NCBI GenBank assembly: GCA_030673845.1
Contig: JAUTCQ010000013.1
Span: 164,001-228,000, forward strand
DNA length: 64,000 bases
From: Verrucomicrobiota bacterium JB022
GTDB taxonomy: Bacteria; Verrucomicrobiota; Verrucomicrobiia; Opitutales; Oceanipulchritudinaceae
Direction: 5' to 3'
The stretch's first letter is position 1. Each line of letters begins with the position of its first letter. Shown piece by piece: positions 8,171-15,856 of this stretch. Both the position numbers and the translations under genes were made by a program. The notes beneath the pieces were generated by a model. That model made no database searches. It was given only the letters and a program-made list of their open reading frames with translations, and had not been told where the DNA came from.

Positions 8171-8394
8171 AACCCTACGAAAGGCGAGGAACCGTGCTCC
8201 ATCACGGCTCCCCGGAAGGCTAAAGGGCTCTCGCCCTATTGCTCCTTCAACTGCTTAATGATCAGATAGATCACCAGCAGGATCAGAAATAGAATAGTGA
8301 GATATTCCATTTCAGACCTCCTTTCGTTAGGGTTATCTATGAGCCCCCTGCTATAAACAGGGGGTTTCCCGTATCTACGGAAAATAACCCAACG
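8168..8394 (-). other. Structured transcript unit B around a 24-residue membrane peptide
   Basis: Same architecture as the unit at 7854-8096: 5' CGTTGGGTTAT, TTTCCGT/ACGGGAAA hairpin, CCCCCTG/CAGGGGG hairpin with a different loop, GATAACCCTAACGAAAG before AGGAGG, the ORF, a GAGCCGTG/CACGGTTC hairpin and the 3' arm CTTTCGTAGGGTTATC. Where unit A has CCCAAC in both ORF-flanking arms, unit B has CCCTA(A)C in both, a compensated change. Confidence 0.6.
8236..8310 (-). CDS. 24-residue single-span membrane peptide (unit B)
   Basis: The predicted peptide is MEYLTILFLILLVIYLIIKQ followed by LKEQ: one hydrophobic helix and a basic/polar tail. AAAGGAGG lies a few bases before the ATG. It is a shorter paralogue of the 30-residue peptide at 7918-8010; start, core and Shine-Dalgarno are conserved, and the tail differs in length and sequence. 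It is expressed from its own promoter (8400-8428). Function unknown; a type I toxin or a small membrane regulator is inferred. Confidence 0.65.
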   Translation of the reverse strand: MEYLTILFLILLVIYLIIKQLKEQ

Positions 8395-8399
8395 GCGGC

Positions 8400-8428
8400 A
8401 TGTAAGTCGCTTCTGTCTGGTTGGTCAA
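8400..8428 (-). promoter_or_regulatory. Promoter of small-peptide unit B
   Basis: On the minus strand TTGACC (8428-8423), 17 bases, TTACAT (8405-8400); expected start at about 8394, the first base of CGTTGGGTTAT. Confidence 0.6.
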
Positions 8429-8452
8429 GCGCGCCCGATGCCGCCTGAGTCC

Positions 8453-8923
8453 CTAGGCCAGATAGGCCCACAGCTTGTCCTGTGAGGCGGCGTCGAGCTC
8501 GGTGAGCACGGGGATGACGTAAAGGTCGCCCGCGATGTCGCGGATCAAGATCTGGCCGTTTTGCTTCTGCTCGGGCCAGTCTTCGAGCTTGGTGGTGAAG
8601 GTGCGCGGCCCCTGCCTGGTGTCGACCTTCCAGAGGCGCAGCTCGAAGCGGCGGCTGATGCTTCTTACTCGGGTAATGCAGAAGACGAACGTCGTCTGTT
8701 CGAGTGCTTTCTTGACGGCCTCGCAGCTCTCGCGGTCGAGGTGACTCAGTTTCTCGACCAGCGCCAGTTCCTTGTCGTCTTCATCGCGTAACGACAGGAA
8801 CTCCCCCGCCCGCGACCACGGGAAGCATGGTCGCAAGCGCACACTGATCCACTGCTCCCCTTGCTGCAGGAGCAGGCGGCCGTCGTCCGCGAGCTTGAGG
8901 TGAGGTTGTTCCGTCTTCGTCAT
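8453..8923 (-). CDS. DUF1854 family protein
   Basis: This 156-residue cytoplasmic protein matches the DUF1854 pattern: an N-terminal part with GEFLSLRDEDDKELALVEKL, a centre with FVFCITRVRSISRRFELRLW, and IRDIAGDLYVIP near the end. No catalytic motif is known for the family. In other genomes DUF1854 proteins sit beside, or are fused to, a PH-like/ABC exporter, sometimes near cyanophycin genes. Here the exporter is the next gene upstream on the same strand (9113-11395), so the two probably form one operon interrupted by a 163-bp palindromic element. No cyanophycin gene is in the window, so that link is not supported locally. Confidence 0.85.
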   Translation of the reverse strand: MTKTEQPHLKLADDGRLLLQQGEQWISVRLRPCFPWSRAGEFLSLRDEDDKELALVEKLSHLDRESCEAVKKALEQTTFVFCITRVRSISRRFELRLWKVDTRQGPRTFTTKLEDWPEQKQNGQILIRDIAGDLYVIPVLTELDAASQDKLWAYLA

Positions 8924-8936
8924 AAGAAATTTATTG

Positions 8937-9099
8937 GAACAGGAGTTTGGGGAGTGAAAGGAGTTTTAAACAGAAGAACACAAAGAGCGCCAAGACGGTA
9001 AATTGGCCTCACTCCTATTTGCTTTCTTTGTGCTCTTTGCGGTCTTCTGTTAAACCTTTTTCTGAAGAACTCCTTTTTATTCTTTTTAAACTCCTGTTC
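8937..9099. repeat. Palindromic intergenic element, copy 1
   Basis: The ends GAACAGGAGTTT and AAACTCCTGTTC are perfect inverted repeats. Inside, AACAGAAGAACACAAAGAGC is mirrored by GCTCTTTGTG and TCTTCTGTT. It lies between the ABC exporter and DUF1854 genes. A second copy is at 38648-38803. Confidence 0.8.
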
Positions 9100-9112
9100 A
9101 AAATCGAATTCC

Positions 9113-11395
9113 CTACACCGCGTACATCTCATGTAGCTCGCGCTGGATGTTGTGCAGCTTGGTGTAGACGCCGTCGGGGTTGTTCAATAGCTCGGCGTGG
9201 GTACCCGTTTCGACGAGCTTGCCGTCCTTCATCACAAAGAGGCGGTTGGCGCGGCTGAGGGTGCTGAGGCGGTGGGCGATGGCGATGACCGTGCGGCCAT
9301 GGATCAGGCGGTCGATGGCCTCCTGGATCTTGCGCTCGGTCTCGGTGTCGACACTGCTGGTGGCCTCGTCGAGGATCAACACCCGTGGGTTGTGCAAGAC
9401 AGCACGGGCAATCGACACCCGTTGGCGCTCGCCGCCGCTAAGCGTATGGCCGCGCTCGCCCACAATCGTGTCGTAGCCGTTGGGCAGCTTGCAGATAAAG
9501 TCGTGCGCGTTGGCGGCGCGGGCGGCCCCGATCACCTCGTCATAAGTGGCGTCCGGCTTCCCATAGCGAATGTTGTCGAGCACGCTGCCGTGGAAGAGAT
9601 ACGGGTCTTGCAACACCATACCGATCTGCTGACGCAGCGCGCCCAGCTCTACCTCGCGGATGTCGTGCCCATCGACGCGGATGGTGCCGGTGGTGGTGTC
9701 GAAGAAGCGCGCGATGAGGTTGATCACGGTCGTCTTGCCCGCGCCACTGGGGCCGACGAGGCCGATCATCTCACCCGGCTGGATCTCGAAGCTGACGCCC
9801 TTGAGGATCTGCCGCACCGGGTCGTAGCCAAAAGTAACGTCTTCGAAGACGATGTGGCCCTGCAGCGGGCGGATCTCGATGGGGTTCTCGACCTCGCGCA
9901 CCTCGGGCTCGGTATCGAGCACCTCGAAGACCCGCTGGGCGCTGGACACGCTGCGGTTGATCATGCGCGTGAGGTAGCCAAACATCTCCAGCGGCATCAC
10001 AAACATGCCCATGTAGAAGAGGAACGCCACAAACGTGCCTGTGCTCATCGAGCGGTAGCCCTCCACGCCCAACATGCGCGGGATGCCGAGGAACCACACG
10101 ACCACAATCAGGATGTTGACGCCCAGGTAGATCAACGGCCAGTGGCTCGTCCAGATCTGGTGCACCCGGCGCGCCTCCTCAAAGACCTTGTCGTTGCGCT
10201 GGTGAAAGCGGGCGCGCTCGTAGTCGCTCTGGTCGAAGGCCTGCACCACGCGGATGCCCGGCATGGTGTCAGACACGGTCGAAGTCATCTCGCTCCAACG
10301 CTGCCAGATGCGCAGGAACACGCGGTGCAGCTTGCGCCCCATCCACCAGAGCAGCAGGAAGAGCAGCGGCATGGGCAGCACGAGGATCAGGCCCAGTTGC
10401 CAGTCGAGGTACAGGAGGATGATGCCGAGCCCCGCCATCAGCGTGAGCCCAAAGAGCAGCTCGGCCACGCCAAACGCGATAAAGTCCCAGATACGGTCGG
10501 TATCGCTCGAGACGCGGCTGATGATGCTGCCCGTCTGGTGGCGCGAAAAAAAGCTGACCGACAGCCGGTGGAGGTGGTCGTAAAGCGTCCGGCGCAGGTC
10601 GCGCGCGATGTATTCGCCCAGGATCGAAAGCTGGTTGAGCCGCAGCCAGAGGAAAAATTCGCGGATCAGGTAGGTGCCGAGCAGGATGCCCGCGAGCCAC
10701 CACCCTTGCCGCAGGGCCTCGTTGGTCGTGATGTCGCCCTGCGTGGCCGGCGTCACCACATCGTCGATGATGTGACGCGTGAGGTAGGGCGGGACCAGCA
10801 TCATGGCGGTGAGGCCGATGGCGCCCAAAAGCCCTAGCGCGAGGTTGCGCCAATAGGGCTTGGCAAAGCCGGCCAGCCGCCGCAGCACCGAGGCCTGGTT
10901 TTGCGCTACTGTCGCCTGCGCGTCTCGGTTGGGCTTGGCCACGGCATCCGCATACAGGCTGTCGGGGTCGCCTTCGTAATGGATACGGTGCCCCTCCAGC
11001 GCCTGCTTGAGCACGAAGGCAATCGCGCCGACGGCGTTTTGCTGGCGAAAGCTGTAGCGCAGCGTGGCGAGGGCCGGCTGAGCCGGGTCCTTCCCCACCA
11101 GAATGAGCGTCGTGGCGCTGAGGCCCGTATGCTCCTCCACCTTGCCGATCTTGGCCCGCTGGATGAAGCGGATGTCGCCCTCGGCCCCGACCACCGCCAG
11201 CTGATGCTCGCTCATGGCCACCCAGCGCTCCGTTTGGTGCAAGTGCTCGTCGAGGTCGAGCAGGCCGTAGAGCATGACCGGCTCTCCGCCCCACCCTTCC
11301 TCGATCCGGGCCTTCAGCTCCGCCGGCATCGCCTCCGGTTGGTCCGTATAGGCGCGCAACATGGCGCGATCACGATCATGGGCGGCTGAAGGCAT
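9113..11395 (-). CDS. ABC exporter with N-terminal PH-like domain, DUF1854-associated
   Basis: This 760-residue protein is a half-size ABC exporter. Residues 1 to about 150 (GEPVMLYGLLDLDEHLHQTE...) form a PH-like regulatory domain found in the DUF1854-linked exporter family. About six membrane helices follow (roughly 170-470). The ATPase domain has Walker A GLVGPSGAGKTT, signature LSGGERQRVSIARA, Walker B VLILDEATSSVD and the switch His in IAIAHRLST. It should dimerise in the inner membrane and export an unknown, probably hydrophobic, substrate. The ATG at 11395 begins MPSAAHDRDRAMLRAYTDQP. Its partner gene is DUF1854 just downstream. Confidence 0.9.
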   Translation of the reverse strand: MPSAAHDRDRAMLRAYTDQPEAMPAELKARIEEGWGGEPVMLYGLLDLDEHLHQTERWVAMSEHQLAVVGAEGDIRFIQRAKIGKVEEHTGLSATTLILVGKDPAQPALATLRYSFRQQNAVGAIAFVLKQALEGHRIHYEGDPDSLYADAVAKPNRDAQATVAQNQASVLRRLAGFAKPYWRNLALGLLGAIGLTAMMLVPPYLTRHIIDDVVTPATQGDITTNEALRQGWWLAGILLGTYLIREFFLWLRLNQLSILGEYIARDLRRTLYDHLHRLSVSFFSRHQTGSIISRVSSDTDRIWDFIAFGVAELLFGLTLMAGLGIILLYLDWQLGLILVLPMPLLFLLLWWMGRKLHRVFLRIWQRWSEMTSTVSDTMPGIRVVQAFDQSDYERARFHQRNDKVFEEARRVHQIWTSHWPLIYLGVNILIVVVWFLGIPRMLGVEGYRSMSTGTFVAFLFYMGMFVMPLEMFGYLTRMINRSVSSAQRVFEVLDTEPEVREVENPIEIRPLQGHIVFEDVTFGYDPVRQILKGVSFEIQPGEMIGLVGPSGAGKTTVINLIARFFDTTTGTIRVDGHDIREVELGALRQQIGMVLQDPYLFHGSVLDNIRYGKPDATYDEVIGAARAANAHDFICKLPNGYDTIVGERGHTLSGGERQRVSIARAVLHNPRVLILDEATSSVDTETERKIQEAIDRLIHGRTVIAIAHRLSTLSRANRLFVMKDGKLVETGTHAELLNNPDGVYTKLHNIQRELHEMYAV

Positions 11396-11561
11396 AGCAA
11401 GAGGCAGGCTCGAAGCCGCAGCTAAGCACGAGATAGAGCCACTGTCGAATGAAACGCATGTTTAGGCCCTTGCGCACGGCTCACAACTTATAACCCCAAG
11501 AAGGGCTGTTTCTGGAATGGTGATTGACCCAACCGCGTTACCCGCTAAATCCGGAGGTGCA

Positions 11562-12110
11562 ATGCGCACATTGATTACGCTCTCTACCGTTTTCACCGTC
11601 TCTCTCACCGCCCACGCCGCCGTCAACATCACGGCTCTCGAAGTCTCGGGAGACGTCGTCTTCACCGCCGCTGGCACGCTCGACTTGAGCTCGCTGACTT
11701 TTGCGGGCTCAGGCCTGGCCTTTAACCAGATCAACGCCTCGGCGAGCTACCTCTCGATGGGGAGTGGTTTCGCGGACTCGTATATTTCGGTGACGGGGCC
11801 CTCCAGCTTTGGCACTAGTGAGTTTACCTCCTCCACCACCTTCAGCGGCGACGGCATCGTGTTCACGAGCACCAACTTGCTGGTCCCCGCTGGCTACGTC
11901 TCCGGCACCGCGCTCTCCAGCACGATGACTTTTGAAGACGCCACCCTCGAAAGCCTCGGACTGACACCCGGCAGCTATACCTGGTCGTGGGGTTCGGACT
12001 CAGCCACGCTCACCATCAGCGCCCCTGCGGTGCCCGAGCCCACCACCTACGCCCTGCTCGGTGGATTGGCGGCCTTGGGCTTCGCGGCATGGCGGCGGAG
12101 GCGCGGGTAA
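11562..12110 (+). CDS. PEP-CTERM sorting domain protein (paralogue 3)
   Basis: This is a 182-residue exported protein with a signal peptide (MRTLITLSTVFTVSLTAHAA) and the C-terminal tail VPEPTTYALLGGLAALGF ending WRRRRG. The mature start VNITALEVSGDVVFTAAG and the block LVPAGYVSGTALSSTMTFED tie it to the two tandem paralogues at 1361 and 2011. It is about 9 kb away and on the opposite strand, so it is a dispersed copy. GGAGGTG eight bases before the ATG fixes this start over an upstream in-frame ATG at 11517. Function as exosortase cargo is inferred from the tail only. Confidence 0.88.
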   Translation: MRTLITLSTVFTVSLTAHAAVNITALEVSGDVVFTAAGTLDLSSLTFAGSGLAFNQINASASYLSMGSGFADSYISVTGPSSFGTSEFTSSTTFSGDGIVFTSTNLLVPAGYVSGTALSSTMTFEDATLESLGLTPGSYTWSWGSDSATLTISAPAVPEPTTYALLGGLAALGFAAWRRRRG

Positions 12111-12187
12111 GCCCCCATCAGGTTCAGGTGCTCTCTTTCGCCACGGCGCTCGACTCGCCGGATGGCGGGGTGTTTTCGAGTAGCTGA

Positions 12188-13099
12188 TTACTGCGGCAGC
12201 TCCTCGCTGCGGGTCTTATCGACGAGGTTGGCGCGCTGGGGGCGACGGGCGGCGCGGATGCGGTCGGCCGAATAGAGCGCCAGCCCCGCCCAGATGAAGC
12301 CGAAGGCGAGTTGCTTATAGGGCGGGAAGGGCTCGTGGAACATGAAGACTGCGATCAGCATCGAGACGGTGGGCACCACATACTGGTAGAGCCCGAGCGA
12401 GGTGAGGCTGACCCGCTTGGCGGCTTCGGCATAGAGCAGCAGGGGCAGGGCCGTGATGAAGCCAGTTGAAACCAGCCAGAGCCAGGTACTGGCGGGCGCA
12501 TCGTTCATCATACTGTCGCCCTGCGCATACCAGTAGCCGAGGCCGGCCAGCGCGAGCGGCAGCGTGGCGATCACTTCGTGGCTGAGCGAGGTGACGGGGC
12601 CGAGCCGGGTCCGGCGTTTGACGAGGCTGTAAATGCCCCAGGTAAGCGCGATGAGCAGCGAATCGCGGGGCAGGCTCCCGCTGTGCCACGCCATCACGCC
12701 TACGCCGACCACCGCGCAGCCGACGGACGTCATTTGCACGCGCGTCAGCCGCTCTTGCTCGAAGATGCTGGCGAGGGCGATACTGAGCAGCGGGCTGAGG
12801 AAGTAGCCGAGGCTGGTGTCGAGAATGCGGTCCTGGCTGATGGCCCAGACGTAGACGAGCCAGTTGACGACCACCAGCAGGCCGTCGATGCCGCAAATGA
12901 GCCAGCCCTGGCGGCTGCGCAGGCTCGCCCACAGCTCGCCCAACTTGCCGCGCGCCGCCAGCAGCGGCAGCAGCCACAACAGCGTCCAGAAGACGCGGTG
13001 CGCCACCAGCTCCAGAGCCGCGTGCCCGGGGAAGAACTTCCAGTAGATCGCGGTGCAGGCCCAGATGAAGTAAGCGAGCAATGCCAGCAGTATGCCCAT
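12188..13099 (-). CDS. rarD: RarD-type EamA family transporter
   Basis: This 303-residue inner-membrane protein has about ten hydrophobic segments arranged as two EamA repeats. The N-terminus MGILLALLAYFIWACTAIYW and the motif ELVAHRVFWTLLWLLPLL are typical of RarD within the drug/metabolite transporter superfamily. Substrates of RarD proteins are poorly known; the name comes from chloramphenicol sensitivity. It is convergent with the PEP-CTERM gene at 11562 and separated from pfp upstream by a terminator, so it is probably a single transcription unit. Confidence 0.9.
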   Translation of the reverse strand: MGILLALLAYFIWACTAIYWKFFPGHAALELVAHRVFWTLLWLLPLLAARGKLGELWASLRSRQGWLICGIDGLLVVVNWLVYVWAISQDRILDTSLGYFLSPLLSIALASIFEQERLTRVQMTSVGCAVVGVGVMAWHSGSLPRDSLLIALTWGIYSLVKRRTRLGPVTSLSHEVIATLPLALAGLGYWYAQGDSMMNDAPASTWLWLVSTGFITALPLLLYAEAAKRVSLTSLGLYQYVVPTVSMLIAVFMFHEPFPPYKQLAFGFIWAGLALYSADRIRAARRPQRANLVDKTRSEELPQ

Positions 13100-13115
13100 G
13101 CGTTCGTTCCGGATT

Positions 13116-13152
13116 CAAAAAAGCCCTGCCTCCGGGAAGAAGGCAAGGGCTG
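13116..13152 (-). terminator. Terminator of the phosphofructokinase gene
   Basis: On the minus strand AGCCCTTGCC / GGCAGGGCT form a stem followed by TTTTTTG. Confidence 0.8.
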
Positions 13153-13180
13153 GGGTAAAAGAGATGTGGGCGGGAAGGGG

Positions 13181-14443
13181 CTATTCCCAGCGGTGGGCGC
13201 GCAGGCGCTTGTCGACCGGGATCTTGGAGAGGTGCACGAAGGCGGGCAGACCGTGCTCGTAGGGCACCTGAACTTCGCCCTGGATGAGCGGGGTGGCGTA
13301 CTTCACGTACTGGTAGCTCATCGAGATGCCGTCTTCGTTGATCCACTGGGGCGGCAGGTGCTTGATGCCGTTGGCGACTTCGTCGAGGTCGGCCAGGCCG
13401 GTTTCGCAGGTGTAGTAGTCGGTATCGCCGCGCATCAGGGTCACCATCTTGTCGGTCACGCCATTGAGCGCCGCCTTGACGGCAGCCTGGCCGGCCATGA
13501 AGGCCTCATTGTTGTCCGTCTGGCTGGCATGGGTAGCCGCAGCGCGCTGGGTGTGGCCCAGGCGGCTGGTGCGGGTCTTGACGCCCTGAATGTGACCGTC
13601 GATCATCTCCTTGAGGTAATCGCTGATCCCGCCGAGCTGGGAGTGGCCGAAATTGTCGGTCGAGGAAGAGGTGGAGATGTAGTTGCCTTCACCGTCCACG
13701 AGACCTTCGCCCACCACGATCATGCAGTAGCGCTGGCGCTTGAGCACCGCCGCCACGTCGTCGAGGAACTTGTTGGGGTCGAAGGCGACTTCGGGCAGCA
13801 GGATGATGTGGGGGGCATCGTGCGGGTGGTCGCGGCGCTTGGCCAGCGAGGCACCGGCGGCGACCCAGCCGGCGCTGCGGCCCATCACCTCGACGATGTG
13901 CACGAGGTCGTGGTTGGCCATCGAGTCGGCATCGCAGGCGAGCTGGCGCACGGTGGTGGCGACGTGCTTCACGATGCTGCCGTAGCCGGGCGTATGGTCG
14001 GTGCGGGGCAGGTCGTTGTCGACCGTCTTGGGGATGCCGATCACGCGCATTTCCCAGCCGCTGGCGTGGGCCATCTTGCTGATCTGGCTGGCGGTATCCT
14101 GGCTGTCGTTGCCGCCGATGTAGAAGAAGTAGCGGATGTTGTGCGCGTGGAAGACTTCCAGGATGCGCTGGTAGTCGGCCTCGCGGCGCAGCTTGTAGCG
14201 GCAGGTGCCGAGTGCCGAGGCGGGGGTGTAGCGCAGGCCGCGGATGGCCTGTTGCGACTCGCCGGCCAGGTCGATCAGGTCTTCGTTGAGAATACCCTGA
14301 ATGCCGTTGAGGCCGCCGTACACTTCCTCGATGCACTCGTGGTTGAGAGCTTCGGAGATCACGCCTGCGAGGCTTGCGTTGATCACCGCCGTCGGTCCGC
14401 CGCTTTGAGCGACCAAAATATTACCAGTCAATTCAGCTGCCAT
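13181..14443 (-). CDS. pfp: 6-phosphofructokinase, PPi-dependent type
   Basis: This enzyme phosphorylates fructose 6-phosphate in glycolysis; the PPi-dependent form is reversible. The 420-residue protein has N-terminal ILVAQSGGPTAVINASLAG, the IGGNDSQDTA loop (residues 109-118) and GIPKTVDNDL (136-145). Family knowledge: GGDG at the first site marks ATP enzymes, while an acidic residue there (GGND here) plus Lys in PKTVDND marks PPi enzymes. EVMGRSAGWVAAGA is the sugar-phosphate segment. Cofactor choice is therefore inferred from two residues. The neighbours are unrelated. Confidence 0.93.
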   Translation of the reverse strand: MAAELTGNILVAQSGGPTAVINASLAGVISEALNHECIEEVYGGLNGIQGILNEDLIDLAGESQQAIRGLRYTPASALGTCRYKLRREADYQRILEVFHAHNIRYFFYIGGNDSQDTASQISKMAHASGWEMRVIGIPKTVDNDLPRTDHTPGYGSIVKHVATTVRQLACDADSMANHDLVHIVEVMGRSAGWVAAGASLAKRRDHPHDAPHIILLPEVAFDPNKFLDDVAAVLKRQRYCMIVVGEGLVDGEGNYISTSSSTDNFGHSQLGGISDYLKEMIDGHIQGVKTRTSRLGHTQRAAATHASQTDNNEAFMAGQAAVKAALNGVTDKMVTLMRGDTDYYTCETGLADLDEVANGIKHLPPQWINEDGISMSYQYVKYATPLIQGEVQVPYEHGLPAFVHLSKIPVDKRLRAHRWE

Positions 14444-14651
14444 GGGTTAAGCACTATTTGGCTCCCTCGACGATTTGCAAGGCAGCGCTGCGCAGAGGCT
14501 GAAAACAACCGATGAATCGCTTGGCTTACCGGCCTCGAAGGCTTCACAGGGAGGGCCAAACCGCCCACGGCCCACCCCTGTTGCCGCCCACGCAGATTTC
14601 TTGCATCGCTCCGACTTGCATGGGCAGACAAATCGGTCTAGCTTGGAGGCC

Positions 14652-15674
14652 ATGAAAGCCGTCGCCCTCACTGAATACCTCCCGATCGACAACCCGCGCT
14701 CGCTCCTCGATACCGAGCTGCCCTCGCCGCCCGCCCCCACCGGTCACGACCTGCTGGTCGAAGTCCGCGCCGTGTCGGTCAACCCGGTGGACACCAAAGT
14801 CCGTGCGCCCAAGGACAAGCGCGAAGATGCCCCCAAGGTGCTCGGCTGGGACGCCGCCGGGGTGGTCAAGGCCGTTGGGCCGGGCGTGACCGCTTTCAAA
14901 CCGGGAGACGAGGTCTACTACGCGGGCGACCTCACCCGCCCGGGCAGCAACTCCCAGCAGCAGCTCGTCGACAGCCGCATCGTGGGCCGCAAGCCGAAGA
15001 GCCTCAGCTTTGCGCAGGCTTCCGCACTGCCGCTGGTCGCGATTACCGCCTGGGAAGCCTTTTTCCTTCACCTCGGCCTCGCGCCCGACGGCAGCGCACA
15101 GGGCAAGTCGCTCCTCATCATCGGCGGCGCAGGCGGGGTAGGCTCCATCGCGATCCAGCTGGCGAAGCTGGCCGGGCTCACGGTACTGGCGACCGCCTCT
15201 CGCGGTGAAACGCAGGCCTGGGTGCAGCAACTGGGCGCCGACCACGTCATCAACCACCGCGAGCCGCTGCCGCCCCAACTCAAGGCCGCTGGCTTCCCGC
15301 AAGTGGACTACATCGCCAATTTCAACAATACCGACGCCTACTGGGCCGTGATGGCCGAGGTGATCCGCCCCTTGGGCAAGATCGTCTCCATCGTCGAAAA
15401 CAGTGCCCCGCTCGACCTCAACCTGCTGAAGGCCAAGAGCGTCTCCTTTCACTGGGAGCTCATGTTTACGCGCTCGATGTTCCAGACGGCCGACCTCGCG
15501 GAGCAGGGTAAGCTGCTCGATGCCGTAGCCGAACTGATCGACCAGGGCCGCCTGCAACGCATCGACCGCGAGCACCACACCCCCATCAATGCCGCCAACC
15601 TCCGTGCCGTGCATGCCCGCCTCGAAAGCGGCAAAGCCATCGGCAAGATCGTGCTCGAAGGCTGGGAAGGGTAG
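14652..15674 (+). CDS. Zinc-type alcohol dehydrogenase-like oxidoreductase (MDR family)
   Basis: This 340-residue medium-chain dehydrogenase/reductase begins MKAVALTEYLPIDNPRSLLD. It has the GroES-like N-terminal half (VNPVDTKVRAP, LGWDAAGVVKAVGPGVT) and a Rossmann half with LLIIGGAGGVGSIAIQLAKL. Structural zinc-binding cysteines are absent, as in quinone oxidoreductase-like members that reduce quinones or enones with NADPH. GGAGG three bases before the ATG fixes the start, and the longer open frame upstream lacks family residues. It is a single gene divergent from pfp. The substrate cannot be told. Confidence 0.9.
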   Translation: MKAVALTEYLPIDNPRSLLDTELPSPPAPTGHDLLVEVRAVSVNPVDTKVRAPKDKREDAPKVLGWDAAGVVKAVGPGVTAFKPGDEVYYAGDLTRPGSNSQQQLVDSRIVGRKPKSLSFAQASALPLVAITAWEAFFLHLGLAPDGSAQGKSLLIIGGAGGVGSIAIQLAKLAGLTVLATASRGETQAWVQQLGADHVINHREPLPPQLKAAGFPQVDYIANFNNTDAYWAVMAEVIRPLGKIVSIVENSAPLDLNLLKAKSVSFHWELMFTRSMFQTADLAEQGKLLDAVAELIDQGRLQRIDREHHTPINAANLRAVHARLESGKAIGKIVLEGWEG

Positions 15675-15796
15675 AACCCCGATGAGGTGGCACCCGCTCC
15701 GGGGTGTCGGTTTACAAGTGAAACCTCGCCTCCGGGCCAAGGTCTGGCCAGCGTCCCACCCCGGCCTCAAACCAAAAACCGACTCCCCACTTCACA

Positions 15797-15832
15797 AAAA
15801 AACCCGCCGGGTGATTCCCGACGGGTTTTCCA
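15797..15832 (-). terminator. Terminator after sseB, probably bidirectional
   Basis: On the minus strand AACCCGTCGGG-AATCA-CCCGGCGGGTT is followed by TTTTTTG. On the plus strand the stem ends in a short TTTT run, so it may also serve the oxidoreductase gene. Confidence 0.8.
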
Positions 15833-15856
15833 AATCATAGGCGACTGCCTGCGCGC

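Noticed and set aside
7854-8394. Integron cassette recombination sites (the arms contain ACCCAAC and GTTGGG(A/T), close to RYYYAAC/GTTRRRY cores)
   Set aside because: The inner L-box pairs and the usual 57-141 base palindromic attC layout are missing, the cores enclose the ORF rather than a recombination site, and no integrase is in the window. Covarying RNA arms explain the pattern better.
8453-11395. Calling the DUF1854/ABC pair a cyanophycin system
   Set aside because: The association is from other genomes; no cyanophycin synthetase or cyanophycinase is encoded here.
11462-11734. 90-codon minus-strand ORF over the third PEP-CTERM gene
   Set aside because: Composition is that of a shadow frame, no Shine-Dalgarno, no recognisable motif; the plus-strand gene has signal peptide, tail and ribosome-binding site.
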